Shown in pieces: positions 47,837 through 57,861 of a stretch of DNA of 64,000 nucleotides. The position numbers and the translations under genes are program-made. The first letter of the stretch is position 1, and the number at the start of each line of letters is the position of its first letter. Location: contig JAHEWK010000004.1 in NCBI GenBank assembly GCA_020740775.1, positions 3,534,001-3,598,000 of the forward strand. Reading direction: 5' to 3'. The stretch is from Ilyonectria destructans. Taxonomy: Eukaryota > Ascomycota > Sordariomycetes > Hypocreales > Nectriaceae. The notes under the pieces are model-generated. The model saw only the letters and a program-made list of their open reading frames with translations. It had not been told where the DNA came from and ran no database searches.

Positions 47837-47993
47837 GAACTTAACTTCAATTTTCGATTTCAGTTGCAGCCCTGCTAGTGTCCCTCCTTGAGCAGGACTA
47901 ACACATTAGGGCACTTGTCCTAATCCGCTCTCCGGTCATTATGATTCATTTTATACAAGCTATGTGATATGGTAATCCGAGTAATAATTGAGA

Positions 47994-48022
47994 ATCCCAT
48001 ACGAATCCCATACGAATCCCAA
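47994..48022. repeat. 11-bp tandem repeat, about 2.6 copies
   Basis: ATCCCATACGA is repeated in series just upstream of the alcohol dehydrogenase relic start. Confidence 0.7.
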
Positions 48023-48052
48023 GTTATCTCTTTTACTCAGTTGCTCAAAGCC

Positions 48053-49105
48053 ATGAAAGCTTTTCAGTTTGAAACCGTCGCCGCAGGGCTTGAACTCCAA
48101 GATGTGCCGGTCCCTGAGCCGGGCTACGAGCAGGTACTGATTGCGGTTAAGGCTGCAGGTCTCTGCCACTCTGACATCCACGTCTTGAATGGAGGTGGAG
48201 AAGCTTGGATGCGGGCGTAGTCGCTTACACTTGGCCATGAAGTCACGGGCACCGTTGTCAAGCTTGGGCCCGGCGCATCCGCATTCCCCTTCAAGAAGGG
48301 GGATCGCGTGATGGTTGCTCTCTTGGACCAACCTGTCATAGACCGGGACTTCCAAGAGGCCATTGGGGTTGGATACGATGGAGGCTATGCCAAATTTGCC
48401 GTCGCCTACTGCAAAGAACTTGTCAAAATCCCTGCCGGAGTGAGCTTCGCACAGGCTGCTGTTGCGACTGACTCCATGTGCGAAGCCAAAGTCACCAAAC
48501 CGACTTGCGTAGCTGTCATTGGCCTGGGAGGCCTCGGCCATGTAAGTACCATCCAGTCGAGCCCGGCATGCTTCATTCCCTTTCTTCTGCATCAATCCTC
48601 ATCGACCCTAGCTATGACAATGAGTATATTACTGACACTTATCCAGAACGGCGTTGCTATTGCAGCGATCCAAGGGGCTGAGGTTTATGGCGTCGATATC
48701 AACACCACCAAGTTCGACCAGGCTCTGAAAGCTGGTGCAATTAAGTGCGCATCCAGCCTGGATCAATTTTTGGACATATTCTTTGATGAAATTTTTGATT
48801 TTGCTGGAATGCAGTCGACAATTGCTGCAGCTGTATCTACAGTCAAGCTTGGAGGGTGTGTCGTTCTTGTGGGCTTAGGCTCCCCCACTCGACAGCTTGA
48901 GACAACCTCAATCGTGACTCGGAATATCCAGCTGAGAGGGCCGGTGAGTGCAAGCATAGACGACCTTCACAAAGTCTTGGTTTTGATTGCTACGGGCTCT
49001 CTCTCGCCGACGGTGCAGGAAATTCCTTTCCTCGATGTTCCGAAGGGGCTCGAGATACTTCACAAAAACGATGTCAACGGGCGACTCTTCACTATACCCA
49101 TTTAG
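48053..49105 (+). pseudogene. zinc-type alcohol dehydrogenase pseudogene
   Basis: Starting at the ATG at 48053 (MKAFQFETVAAGLELQDVP), the frame matches MDR alcohol dehydrogenases: catalytic zinc ligands in LCHSDIHVL and LGHEVTG, and the NAD-binding motif IGLGGLGHNGVAI across a 105-bp intron (48542..48646). The C-terminal end is HKNDVNGRLFTIPI. An in-frame TAG at 48218-48220 sits between GEAWMRA and SLTLGHEV and ends the first part after 55 codons. The four-cysteine structural-zinc loop is missing: the stretch after GDRVMVALL runs straight to GVGYDGGYAKF. The segment before the Rossmann fold is also shortened. These deletions and the stop make a working enzyme unlikely. A shorter product from the ATG at 48308 would lack the catalytic zinc site. 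Confidence 0.8.
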
Positions 49106-49357
49106 ATACTCAGTTTATATTAATTTTCGCCATCCAATACAAGCAAGCCTCAAAATGTGAGTATAGTATGCAGCTGCGGAAAGCACGTCTAGATGAAATG
49201 CATCTTATATGAGAATTAAGGTATGCTATATCCAATGCAAATTCTCTGTTTGGTTGATAAACTTTCCATTTAAGCACTATTTACGAACGGGCGAATAGAA
49301 AATTATCCGGTGGAGTTAAGACCAGCCTTGAGAAGTCAGAGTATGGGCCCATCCAGT

Positions 49358-50248
49358 TCATTCGTTGGTTGGTACTCCTTTATCCTCGTTGGCCATAATC
49401 TTCTTATCAAGAGCTTCAAGATTATCCAAAGCCATCTTGAAGAAGTTAGTTGGCCTCGCTTTCTCCAATTCCTCTGCAAACTCGGTTTGGCCTGATCCTT
49501 TCTCATCGACACCAAAGCGAGCTCCGAAATCGCCCACGAAATTATCGTAGGTAGTACTTGGCTTGGCGTTGCACAGTCCACACATCGTCCGCTTGAGACC
49601 TTCAAATGTAAATCCGCTGCGTGGGAAGAGTTTCATCACGGTGCAGTATTCCTCCACTGAAATCAGGTTTGGTCCAGACCCTAGGTCAAGATAGGGACCG
49701 AGGAAGTCTGCTGTGATCCCCGAGCTGGTGAGGGCCACCTCCGCTGCGGCGTGTTGGGCGATAGATGGTGTCGCGTGCAATGCGATTGCGTCCCAAGCGC
49801 GTTGAAGTCTCGCCTCGCTCCACAATCCAGTTTGATTGTCGCCCTGAGACTTCTGTCCCTGCTCGTTGAGAAACGCTTTGGCGATGTTTGCTCCGTCGAC
49901 TTCAAACCGCTTGTCTTGGGATATAAGCTCTGCGGACGTAGCCCATCCCATATCGTGGAGGATACAGCTGACTACGACCAGACCCAGGTCTACATCAACA
50001 AAACGAGGGTCCTTTTGGGCAATGATCAGGGCCCAGTAGGCCGAGCGAACAGCATGATTGTAGGTCATTATGTCGCAGTGTTTCTTGGCGAAGGAGAAGG
50101 CGTTGATAGCTAGGGGTACTGATGGTATTTTAATACCCAATTCGGGTATGTCTGGAAGTGTCGAGTCTCCATGTTGGGTGTACATAGTGGATGATGGCAG
50201 TGATGATGGGTAAAGAAGAGGTATCTGACAGATTGAAGACATTTTCAT
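49358..50248 (-). CDS. HD-domain protein, cyanamide hydratase-like
   Basis: A single exon, 296 residues from the ATG at 50248; an upstream in-frame extension to 50380 looks non-coding. The HD metal-site residues are present: His65 in NHAVRSAYW, His98-Asp99 in LHDMGWA, and His158 in ALHATPSIA. The order and spacing, with PLAINAFSFAKKHCD before and GLCNAKPSTTYDNFVGDFG after, match the fungal cyanamide hydratase/Ddi2-like group. Known members hydrate cyanamide to urea with a metal ion, but most fungal paralogues have unknown substrates. It lies next to the broken alcohol dehydrogenase and the prenyl synthase, without an obvious pathway link. Confidence 0.88.
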   Translation of the reverse strand: MKMSSICQIPLLYPSSLPSSTMYTQHGDSTLPDIPELGIKIPSVPLAINAFSFAKKHCDIMTYNHAVRSAYWALIIAQKDPRFVDVDLGLVVVSCILHDMGWATSAELISQDKRFEVDGANIAKAFLNEQGQKSQGDNQTGLWSEARLQRAWDAIALHATPSIAQHAAAEVALTSSGITADFLGPYLDLGSGPNLISVEEYCTVMKLFPRSGFTFEGLKRTMCGLCNAKPSTTYDNFVGDFGARFGVDEKGSGQTEFAEELEKARPTNFFKMALDNLEALDKKIMANEDKGVPTNE

Positions 50249-51087
50249 TATGACTGGACCGAGGACCTGGGAATATTTATAGACAAGGCACAGCGAGCCC
50301 TTCTCACTCGGCCAGGATATTACTGGCCCCATCGTTGCCATTGGCTGCGCTTCATTTACTGGATCATTTCGGACCTGCAAATAATCTCATTACTCGCTCT
50401 AGGTGAACCTGAAATGCCCTTGTGGTATATCCGATGGCTCTCGGATCTTAGAATCGAACTTTGGGCAGACGGAGATGGATTTTGTCTCTGTTCTAGTAGC
50501 ACACATGGCTGGATGCGAATGTTCAGCGCCACATGCTGTTCAATTGGATCCGGGAGGCGTCGGATCTTAAATCAATTGCGAAGTTGAAATTTGTCCGTCC
50601 GTGCCGCTAATGCATAATGTTGCCAGCGCTAAGAGCATTTGAACTGTCAGCATGTGGAATCATTGGGATTTCTGCGCTAAAATTACGGTTCAGCGGAGAT
50701 AAAAGCATGAGGAATCATTACTGCGTCGGCGCCAGAATTACGAGTAGTGGAGATGATGCGTGAGGAATCATTAATGTTCCTACACCAGGATTCCGCATCA
50801 GCGGAGAAAAAGCATGAGGAATCATGGACACTCCCAGGCTAGAAGTATGGGTCAGCATGAGGAATGATTCACACTTCTACGCTAGAATTCCGGGTGAACG
50901 GGGATACAGCATGGGGATTTATTAACCCTTCAACACTAAGAATCTAGATCAGTGCATCAGTGGAGATAAGACAGGAGGCCAAGTATAATAACACGAACCA
51001 GAATTTCGCCATCCTCGAATTTCCCAGTTGGTTTCGAGAGAATAAGCCAAAGCCAGGAAGAAGGGTCACATTTAGTGCATGGCACGC
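50249..51087. other. intergenic with satellite array
   Basis: Upstream of the HD gene. It is occupied mainly by the degenerate 43-55-bp array at 50650-50970. No gene was seen. Confidence 0.5.
50650..50970. repeat. degenerate satellite, six units of 43-55 bp
   Basis: Units begin at 50650, 50705, 50758, 50812, 50855 and 50909 with GCATGAGGAATCATT or a close variant. They continue with a variable middle, then an AGAATTACGG-like core and CAGCGGAGATAA. Spacings are 55, 53, 54, 43 and 54 bp; the fourth unit lacks its end. Confidence 0.8.
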
Positions 51088-52196
51088 CTACAACTCCACC
51101 GATCCTCTGTTTGACACTGGAACTCTGGGACTAGTTCGGATTGTTGTCGCCCATGTGCGTGGATCGTGCTCGAAAACCTCGTGAATAACCACATGGATTC
51201 TACGATCCTGCAGTTGTTTCCTCGTCGTACGGCAGAAAACCAAAACCTCTTCTCGAGTCCAGCCCAGAAACCGCGTAAAGAGAGCAAGCAAGAGACCCTC
51301 TAGTAGGCCGTTGAGGTTCTCGAACTACCACGCTCCTATTTCATTGTGGTGCACATCTTTCGGCCACTCGTTGAGAGGCACCTTCAACTGCCCCACGACG
51401 ACATCGAGGAAGCCGGCCGTTTCGAGGAAGCTATTGTAACAGGATGCAAGATTGATTGGACGGCCAGCTTTCCTGCTAGCTTTGACACAAAGGGGTCCCA
51501 TGCGACTGAGTTCCTGGTTGTCGGGCATAGTGCCGTCGTCGCAACCGAACGGGTGAGTCAAGTCTTGCATTTCCAGACATTCCCCAGGTTCAAGGTTTCT
51601 GCGAGAGAAAAAGTAAGCAGAGCGTCTGCCAAGCAGCAGGTATTTTTGCTCTGGGTGGAGGTCGGGCTTACGCAAACGCTTCATTGACAAACTCCTGCAT
51701 GTCAACGAAGCATCCGGTCATAACGCCAGCAAAGATAAAGTCAAAGTGAGTTGACCAGATTCATTCCTTCTCGAGATCGTCAACCTCGAAGTTGTAGTTT
51801 GTTGGGACGCTACTTTCGCCCATTTTAGCTTCATTCAATGCATGACAGAGTAGAAAGTGGAATACAGTGACGGTTGGATGGGGCTGAGATCAACTCCAAT
51901 AACCTAATCGCGGTATTCGGAGATAATTAACACTAGTGGGATGTGGAAGCCATGACAGACCTCTGCTTCTGGATGAACGTCGGCTGCAAGATTGTGAACA
52001 TCAGTGAACTTATGCTCACCATTCGACCTAAGACCTAGAAATAAAAGAACTTACCATACTCAATAACCCAAATACCCGTGCCAGTGCCAGGATCTAGGAC
52101 GCGTTTGGCCGGTCCTTCAATCTTAGGGCAGAGTCCCTGTCGTCCTTGAAGTATGAGGAGCCATAGGTTGTGCTGCAGGTCTATGTCGCCTCCAAT
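51088..52196 (-). pseudogene. LaeA-like (TAM) methyltransferase pseudogene
   Basis: Minus-strand text follows the family in order. First come DLQHNLWLL and then RVLDPGTGTGIWVIEY (SAM motif I, with Pro for the usual Val). After splices come ADVHPEAE, then VIGVDLSPIQP, then SVPTNYNFEVDDLEKE. Next are FDFIFAGVMTG, the segment ending LEPGECLEMQDLTHPFG, and FLETAGFLDVVVGQLKVPLN. Last is LALFTRFLGWTREEV. Four introns can be placed with GT-AG borders, so the gene structure is intact. Two in-frame stops are seen: TGA after DDLEKE (about 51770) where the family has Trp, and TAG at 51327-51325 after EIGAW. The N-terminal part before DLQHN and the final VVYGRKP-like end are not found. It is a dead paralogue of the gene at 34603-36237 or of a close relative. 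Confidence 0.8.
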
Positions 52197-53409
52197 CAGT
52201 CACGGCCCATATAGCATAGTTTTTTCAATGCCGGAGTGGAACATTCGGTTAAGCAATGCAACCCCAAGTAAAAAATGATTGCACACGGATTTGTGACAGG
52301 TACCAACACGCAGTGGATGAACCAACCGCGTTACCAAGTCGCGTAATAGGTGAGGGTCAGGAAGTGGTCCGACCCTTGCCCGACGTGGGTTGCCGCGATG
52401 TTCAGGTAATATACAGTAAAGCGCTAAATGATAAACTGGCATCTGAGAAACGACGGGTCCACCCGCGTTCGGGGCTTGTGAGGCTTTGGTACAAATTCCC
52501 TACATTTTAGTGTGAACTTTGCAGACTTATATCTAGGATATTGAGGAGCCAAAAAGCAGTCGACCGCCAACGTTACTACTGTCGAGAGTTGAATTTAACT
52601 AGCATTAGTTCCCCGTGTCTCCGAAAGATCAGGTGTCGACGAAGCTCGTCGAGAGGCAAGTGTGAGTCGTGAAACGAAGTTGCGGCACCGACTTACCGTC
52701 ATGAATTTCGCCCAGGCGCCCTCCGGAGAGTCAGGACCGGCCCGGTCTCATGTGCCGGTAACTAGATTTTCTCCAGTGCCGGTTCTAACATCAACTGCGC
52801 GGATCATTTATGTGTTGATCAAATGTAAGAAGCGGGAACCGGTCATTGACACCATACCCAGTAAATCTACAGTAGTCTCTCTTCCCACCTTTTTTTTTTC
52901 GTATCGTGTAGCAATCAACAGGATTTAAGTCGCAGTCACCTCCGAACGTATACGTGTTTCTACCTCCACTGGCTGTCCTAATAGGTGGATTTCTATACCG
53001 TGAGTCATGATACTAACCGTCAAGCCCACCATTAGCGAGCGTTTGCAGCAGAACCTTACCTGGCAGATGCTTGAGATGGAAGGCGGGGTGATGGCATCAC
53101 CTTGCCAGGCTGCACTTTCGAACGCCAGCCCAATGAGATTCGGCTGTGCTGATGCACTGCCAGCGAATATGCGTGATATCTACTGGCATGCAGCGATGTA
53201 ATTGGCGCACAAGGTGGACGAACACGTCATCAATATTGTGATACATATATCGGCGATGCCATTTATCTATTCCAATTATTCTCCTAGTCAAAGACCATTC
53301 TTTCTACCCAGTAAGCCCAAGTCGTATCTGTTCAACAAAAGCCAAGTACGCTCTTCATCAATCAACAGCTTACTTAGCACCGACCGAGATCACTCAACCC
53401 GATCACACA
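52197..53409. other. intergenic, nothing recognised
   Basis: About 1.2 kb. Short open frames only, with a poly-T run near 52890. It includes the upstream region of the gene at 53410. Confidence 0.4.
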
Positions 53410-53964
53410 ATGAGTCTCAGCGACACACCTGTCGGCTTCGTTGGGCAATGGATCCACCAGCAATCCAGATTACACCTTCCACCCACCTGGAAAGGTGGCT
53501 GGGAACGCTGGGCCCAGGGTCAAATCGCGTTGTTCATGGAGGGACAAAACGGCTACCAGGTCTGGACGGAAGAACACATCTATAGAGACAACCCAACTGA
53601 TGCTGTTGATCTCGAATTCCGAAAACCGGCTGGAACAAATGGGGTTCGGACATTCCTCGAGCTCAAATGCTACAGCGCAACAAACGAAGATTCGGCTCAG
53701 ACGTTTATTACCCGGGTGTTGCAGGACTACGACAAGGTGCAGAGGCGACTGACCTCTGGCGTGCCTGGCGAGCCCGATGCAAGAGGCTCAACTTTGTGGG
53801 TTATTGGCATCTCCCAACGACAGTTCAAAAACTGGATCGAGGACACCGGGAGTGGTAATGCGAAGTGGCAGCAGTTCCAATCCGTGGATGTTACAGGTGA
53901 AGGAATTGGTGGTTCACAAGGTACCTTTGATCTCTGGTATTGGCATTATACCAATAATAAATAG
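53410..53964 (+). CDS. small protein with PD-(D/E)XK nuclease-like signature
   Basis: A single exon of 184 residues with a clean start (CACACAATGAG) and stop. I do not recognise a named family. A restriction-endonuclease-like pattern can be read: a helix with Glu32 (GGWERWAQGQIALFM), a strand with Asp67 in DAVDLEF, and then Glu84-Leu-Lys86 in RTFLELKCYSA, giving the D-(x)n-ExK arrangement of a PD-(D/E)XK core. A helix and strand follow (FITRVLQDYDKVQRRL, STLWVIGISQRQF). There is no signal peptide, no membrane helix and no other domain. If the pattern is real it could be a small nuclease or nuclease-derived immunity or toxin-type protein. It could equally be an unrelated fold. Confidence 0.5.
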   Translation: MSLSDTPVGFVGQWIHQQSRLHLPPTWKGGWERWAQGQIALFMEGQNGYQVWTEEHIYRDNPTDAVDLEFRKPAGTNGVRTFLELKCYSATNEDSAQTFITRVLQDYDKVQRRLTSGVPGEPDARGSTLWVIGISQRQFKNWIEDTGSGNAKWQQFQSVDVTGEGIGGSQGTFDLWYWHYTNNK

Positions 53965-54104
53965 GACGCCCGTGATCAATCCACGGTTTCTTCCTTCTAT
54001 GCTGTCAGGTTTGCCAACTGGAACACGCTTTGGTATGACCTTTCTAACATATTTCCTCCCGTTTAAAAGCATCACGCTCGTAGTTCGATGATCTAAATAA
54101 AATC

Positions 54105-54835
54105 TTATCGACCAAGGACTAACAAACTCTGCAAGTGGTTCTTCCAATTTCGGTTGTCGTCCATTGCAGCCTGTACAAACTCACGCACCCTTAAAGCCAC
54201 GCCATAACTATAAGTATACCCCAAAGTATTAAAGCAGTATGCATAAATAATACCACCCTCTCTCTCCAATCGATAACCTCCTTTTCGACTTGACCTAAAG
54301 CCTACGAGATCTTTCATGACATACTTGTCTAGATTTAGCGCCCGGTATGCATTATTCGTAATAAGATTTATGCGACGAAGAATATATTTTCGTATGCTGG
54401 ATCGACATTATGGTCCGTGTTTCCCTCTTGGCTAACGCCACCTATGATGACGCCTCCACTGTACATGCGCGGAATCTGGTAAGTGTAGGGTGACCCTTGG
54501 AATATGGCCATATCGTGGGAATCGCTCTCGACCAGCATTATTTGTCCGCGGACAGCAACAACTTGATCACCGCCAGCAAGGTCGAGCGCCCCAACACCAG
54601 AGGCATGAACAATAATCTTCGTCTTCAACATTGATCTGGCTTTATTGATTGAATGCACTTCAGTGTGAATGAATCTTACTCCCTGTTTGTCCAAAAGCGC
54701 CTTGATCTATGGTAAATACACCGCCGGATTGATCGTTATTGACTGATACTTGAACACGATTTTGGCGTTGGCTGGAAGATCAATAGGATATCCACGGCGG
54801 CCTCTTGGTGGCTGATTCAGCCAGCTCGGCCAGGT
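54105..54835 (-). pseudogene. D-amino-acid oxidase (DAO family) pseudogene
   Basis: Read on the minus strand, the text matches the C-terminal two-thirds of FAD-dependent D-amino-acid oxidases. It starts with ITINPAVYLP followed by TAG (the family has Trp here). Then come IKALLDKQGVRF, IIVHASGVGALDLAGGDQVV and AVRGQIMLVES. After a frameshift near 54370-54380 come VGFRSSRKGGYRLEREGG and FNTLGYTYSYGVALRVREFV, the usual C-terminal FAD and substrate region. The N-terminal FAD GxGxxG part is not present upstream. With the truncation, the stop and the frameshift it cannot make an enzyme. It once would have converted D-amino acids to keto acids in peroxisomes. Confidence 0.8.
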
Positions 54836-55901
54836 ACCCCTGATGCGAAGAAGCAAACAAACGTGTTAATAGCTATAGCCGAGGATGCTGTGATCAATAA
54901 TGCCCCGAAAATTGGTCTCGGCCATAATGCCGAAGACCAAGGTGATGCCATGACGATAGTTTGTAACTACGGTCCCCACCACCCTGGTACCGAACCAGCA
55001 GCACCTAAATCACGTTCCTCTAAAGCTGCCGACAAGTCCATGCTACCCGTTTGTCTCTTTAGTGTAGAATAGCTATTGGATAATTTACAGCCAAGGACGG
55101 CACTTTGCGGCTGGAGGCCGAGAAGCGGGGAAAGGCCGAGAACGCCACTGGTCACATAACTTCGGCGATTACCGACATGCGTCTGTTGTCCGTTTCGGCA
55201 GAAAAGGCCCCTTTGCGCCGAAGAGCACCACCGGCCACATGACTTCGGCGATTCCCGAGGACATGAAGTCTGTTTATTGATTATGTTCTTGGCTCGTTTA
55301 GGGATGGAACAATAAACCTAAAGTCTGGGGCTAATGATTCACTGGAAAAGATGGTGAAAATAGTCGACGGAGTGAGCCAGAAACACTGCATTTGACAGTA
55401 CGCCGATTCAGATAACAAGAAGAGGTAAAACAAAGCTAGGCACTATTTCATCTTTATCGAGATTTCGCATTCCAAGCTTTGACTCCTTATGGAGACAATT
55501 ATACTCTGATTTAAGTTATGTTCTATTATTTCGGTACCTAACCATTAGTAGAATGTCGGCTCCGAAAATCCGGGGTACGGCAATCCCCGGCCCATATTTC
55601 CTTGCTCCTTCGCCCTTCGGCACTTATGCCGTTTATTATATGTCAAGATACTTCAGGTACGACATGGGTTGGGTTTCTAGGCCCTTCTGATAAATTGCCT
55701 GACCTTCTTGTGACTATATGTGTCTCGGGCCAGGGTAGCTGAAAGGTATATATATAGTACTCCCATCATCCATCAAAGTTCTTGATCTATCCGCCCAATG
55801 CTATGAACTTTAGCATTTTCTCATCGATCTTCAATTTTATTCCAGTTAAATCTATCTTTACCACCAACTCTTCAAAAATAACCTCCTAACATCACTTCAA
55901 C
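54836..55901. other. intergenic with diverged direct repeat
   Basis: It holds TTCGGCG-rich text and the 26-bp direct repeat listed separately. No gene is seen. The last ~200 bp (AT-rich, pyrimidine-rich leader) is the likely promoter and 5' UTR of the membrane protein at 55902. Confidence 0.4.
55150..55258. repeat. 26-bp direct repeat (2 copies, 83 bp apart)
   Basis: Copies at 55150-55175 and 55233-55258 share the core ACTTCGGCGATT and differ at three positions. TTCGG and CCGAA words also occur nearby, so the piece may come from a mobile element or a structured region. Confidence 0.6.
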
Positions 55902-56802
55902 ATGGGGCTCAACAGTTGGTTGCAGCGCAAAACGGAGGCTTTGTCTCGCTCGTGGTTTCTGAGCAATACCGCCATTCAATACTATAGCGCCTGTTGCGGT
56001 GCAGCCTCTGTGATCTTTTTCGTCCTCTCTTTTGCCATTGCCGACTTTATACCTCCACCTAAGCCCTCCTGGGGTGCTGAGAAGGTTGCGCAGTTTTACC
56101 AGGACCATACTACACGCATTCATGCGGGAGCTGGTATTAACATGATAGCTGGTGGTTTCTATTTACCCTTCTCTGCTGCGATATCCTACCAAATCCGCCG
56201 TGTTCCCAAGATACCCTATATCATCCATCAAGTTCAGCTAGCTTCAGCATCAGCCGGTATCTGGACTTTTATGCTGCCTGGAATAGTCCTTGCTATAGCG
56301 TCATATCGCCCCGATCGGCCGGTAGAGATCACTCATGCCTTAAACGACTTCTTTGTAAGTAATCTTTGGGTATCAACATTTGGCAAACATGGAATAGTCC
56401 GGTCATTGCCAACTCTATGCTGATTGGAAATCACTGACACCTATTCAATCGCAGTGGCTCGTTGCATTTATGCCTTGGCCTACGTTCATGGTCCAGAACT
56501 TTGCCTTCGCCTATGCTATTATAATCGATACACGCAAGAAACCTCTATTCCCTAAGGAACTCGCCATCGTCAACATTCTCATGCCAATAATTTTCTCTCT
56601 TGCGACCGGGATGCACACTGTATACAGCGGACCCTTTGCATGGAATGGAGTCATAACATTCTATCTGATTGGTTTCACGTTTCTTGTGCAGGTGTGTACT
56701 GATGCAATCTTCCTGGCCCTAGCTGCTCGGGAGGAGGAGAGGGAGGAGAAGATGGAAAAGGATGCTCAATCCAATGGATTTATTGAGACGGCTTCTGCTT
56801 AA
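55902..56802 (+). CDS. polytopic membrane protein of unknown function
   Basis: Two exons, 55902..56354 and 56455..56802, with a 100-bp intron, 266 residues. The start context is TCAACATGGGG. Six or so hydrophobic helices are visible, including ASVIFFVLSFAIADFI, AGAGINMIAGGFYLPFSAAI, SAGIWTFMLPGIVLAIA, WLVAFMPWPTFMVQNFAFAY, LAIVNILMPIIFSLATGMH and GVITFYLIGFTFLVQ. The C-terminal tail is very acidic/basic (AAREEEREEKMEKDAQ). I do not know a function. Proteins of this look occur in fungal accessory clusters. It could be a small transporter, a membrane-bound cyclase-like protein, or a structural protein. Confidence 0.72.
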
Positions 56803-57263
56803 ATCTCAGAAATCGACCCAGAGCTAGGAGAGACTATGAGGGGGTCCTCCCAGCTCGGATACGTGTCGCGGTGTCAATGTCAGCCTCTCGCTGACAATCT
56901 ATAATCTGACTTGGTACCGAGTTTCCTCAACCACAGGAATGCATGCACTCTGTCTCGTGGAATTGTACTTCGCAGGGAGTGATCTTTACTTCAGCGAATT
57001 GGCCATTTCCGCCTATGTTTCGCACATAGCAGATAGTCACAATAAGAAATATGACCGTCACAGCAGTCCAAGGATTAGATGCACCCTCTGCTGCAGCGAA
57101 TTTTCATCGACGAAGGACATACAACCATTACGGACATGTCGAACTGGGTGAAGCTTACGGGATTCAATATGCTACAACCAGATATAGTCAATTTGTGTGT
57201 TTTCAACTGCCGACCATAAATAGTATTGTTACACCCTTGCTCGGCTTTACGTATCTAGGCCGC
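56803..57263. other. intergenic, nothing recognised
   Basis: About 460 bp with no supported gene. It lies between two convergent gene ends. Confidence 0.4.
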
Positions 57264-57861
57264 TTATTCCCCCGCTTGGTATACCCCTTTAATGGTACCG
57301 TTAAGAGTCGCCTTGACGTAATCCTCAAACTTGACGTATTCAAAATCGGGGTATAGTTCCTTGCCATCCAGATAACCCAGATACCTAGCATACTCAGGTG
57401 TATTATCTCCACGGATGGCCCAAGACAGAAGAAGGTGCTGAGTAGCGAGGGCACCAAAAGCTTCTAGGCTCTTTGGATTAGCTTGATGGCTTGCCAGGGC
57501 TTCTTCGATGCGGGCTGTGATCTCTTCTGCCGTAATCTGTTAGAGAAAAGTCAGCCTCAAGACCCTAAGTAGGAAACGTCGACGAGAGACAAACATATTT
57601 GCGCTCTAGCCTTTCACCACTGATCTTCTCTACCAAATCGTAGACCTGGTTTCGCGTGAGGACCTCACTGTAGACGTGAACCCTTTCGTTAAGGGTGCGC
57701 GGATCTGTGATAATTCTAGCAACGTATCTTCCGACATCCCTGATATCGGCGAGTGCAATTGGAACATTCCAATCCCCTCCGAGCCTTGGCTCTGAGGCGT
57801 ACGTGGCCAGGGCATAATCCCAACGGCTAGATGGGAGTCGGGGCAAGGTAAGCTGGTAATA
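57264..57861 (-). pseudogene. NmrA-like reductase, 3' half only
   Basis: Exons 57861..57595 and 57536..57264 (intron 58 bp) encode the C-terminal half of an NmrA/isoflavone-reductase-like NAD(P) protein: YQLTLPRLPSSRWDYALATY, then NVPIALADIRDVGRYVARI, ERVHVYSEVLTRNQVYDLVE and, after the intron, EEITARIEEALASH to FEYVKFEDYVKATLNG. The N-terminal Rossmann motif (GxxGxxG) is absent. Immediately upstream the frame passes without a stop into OrsD-type sequence at about 57862. The 3' half is well conserved and its intron intact, so the loss of the front half looks recent. Confidence 0.8.

Larger units (their letters stand above)
47200..48052. other. intergenic with two short tandem repeats
   Basis: Divergent upstream region of the prenyl synthase and the alcohol dehydrogenase relic. 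It holds the repeats at 47771-47836 and 47994-48022 and no gene. Confidence 0.45.
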
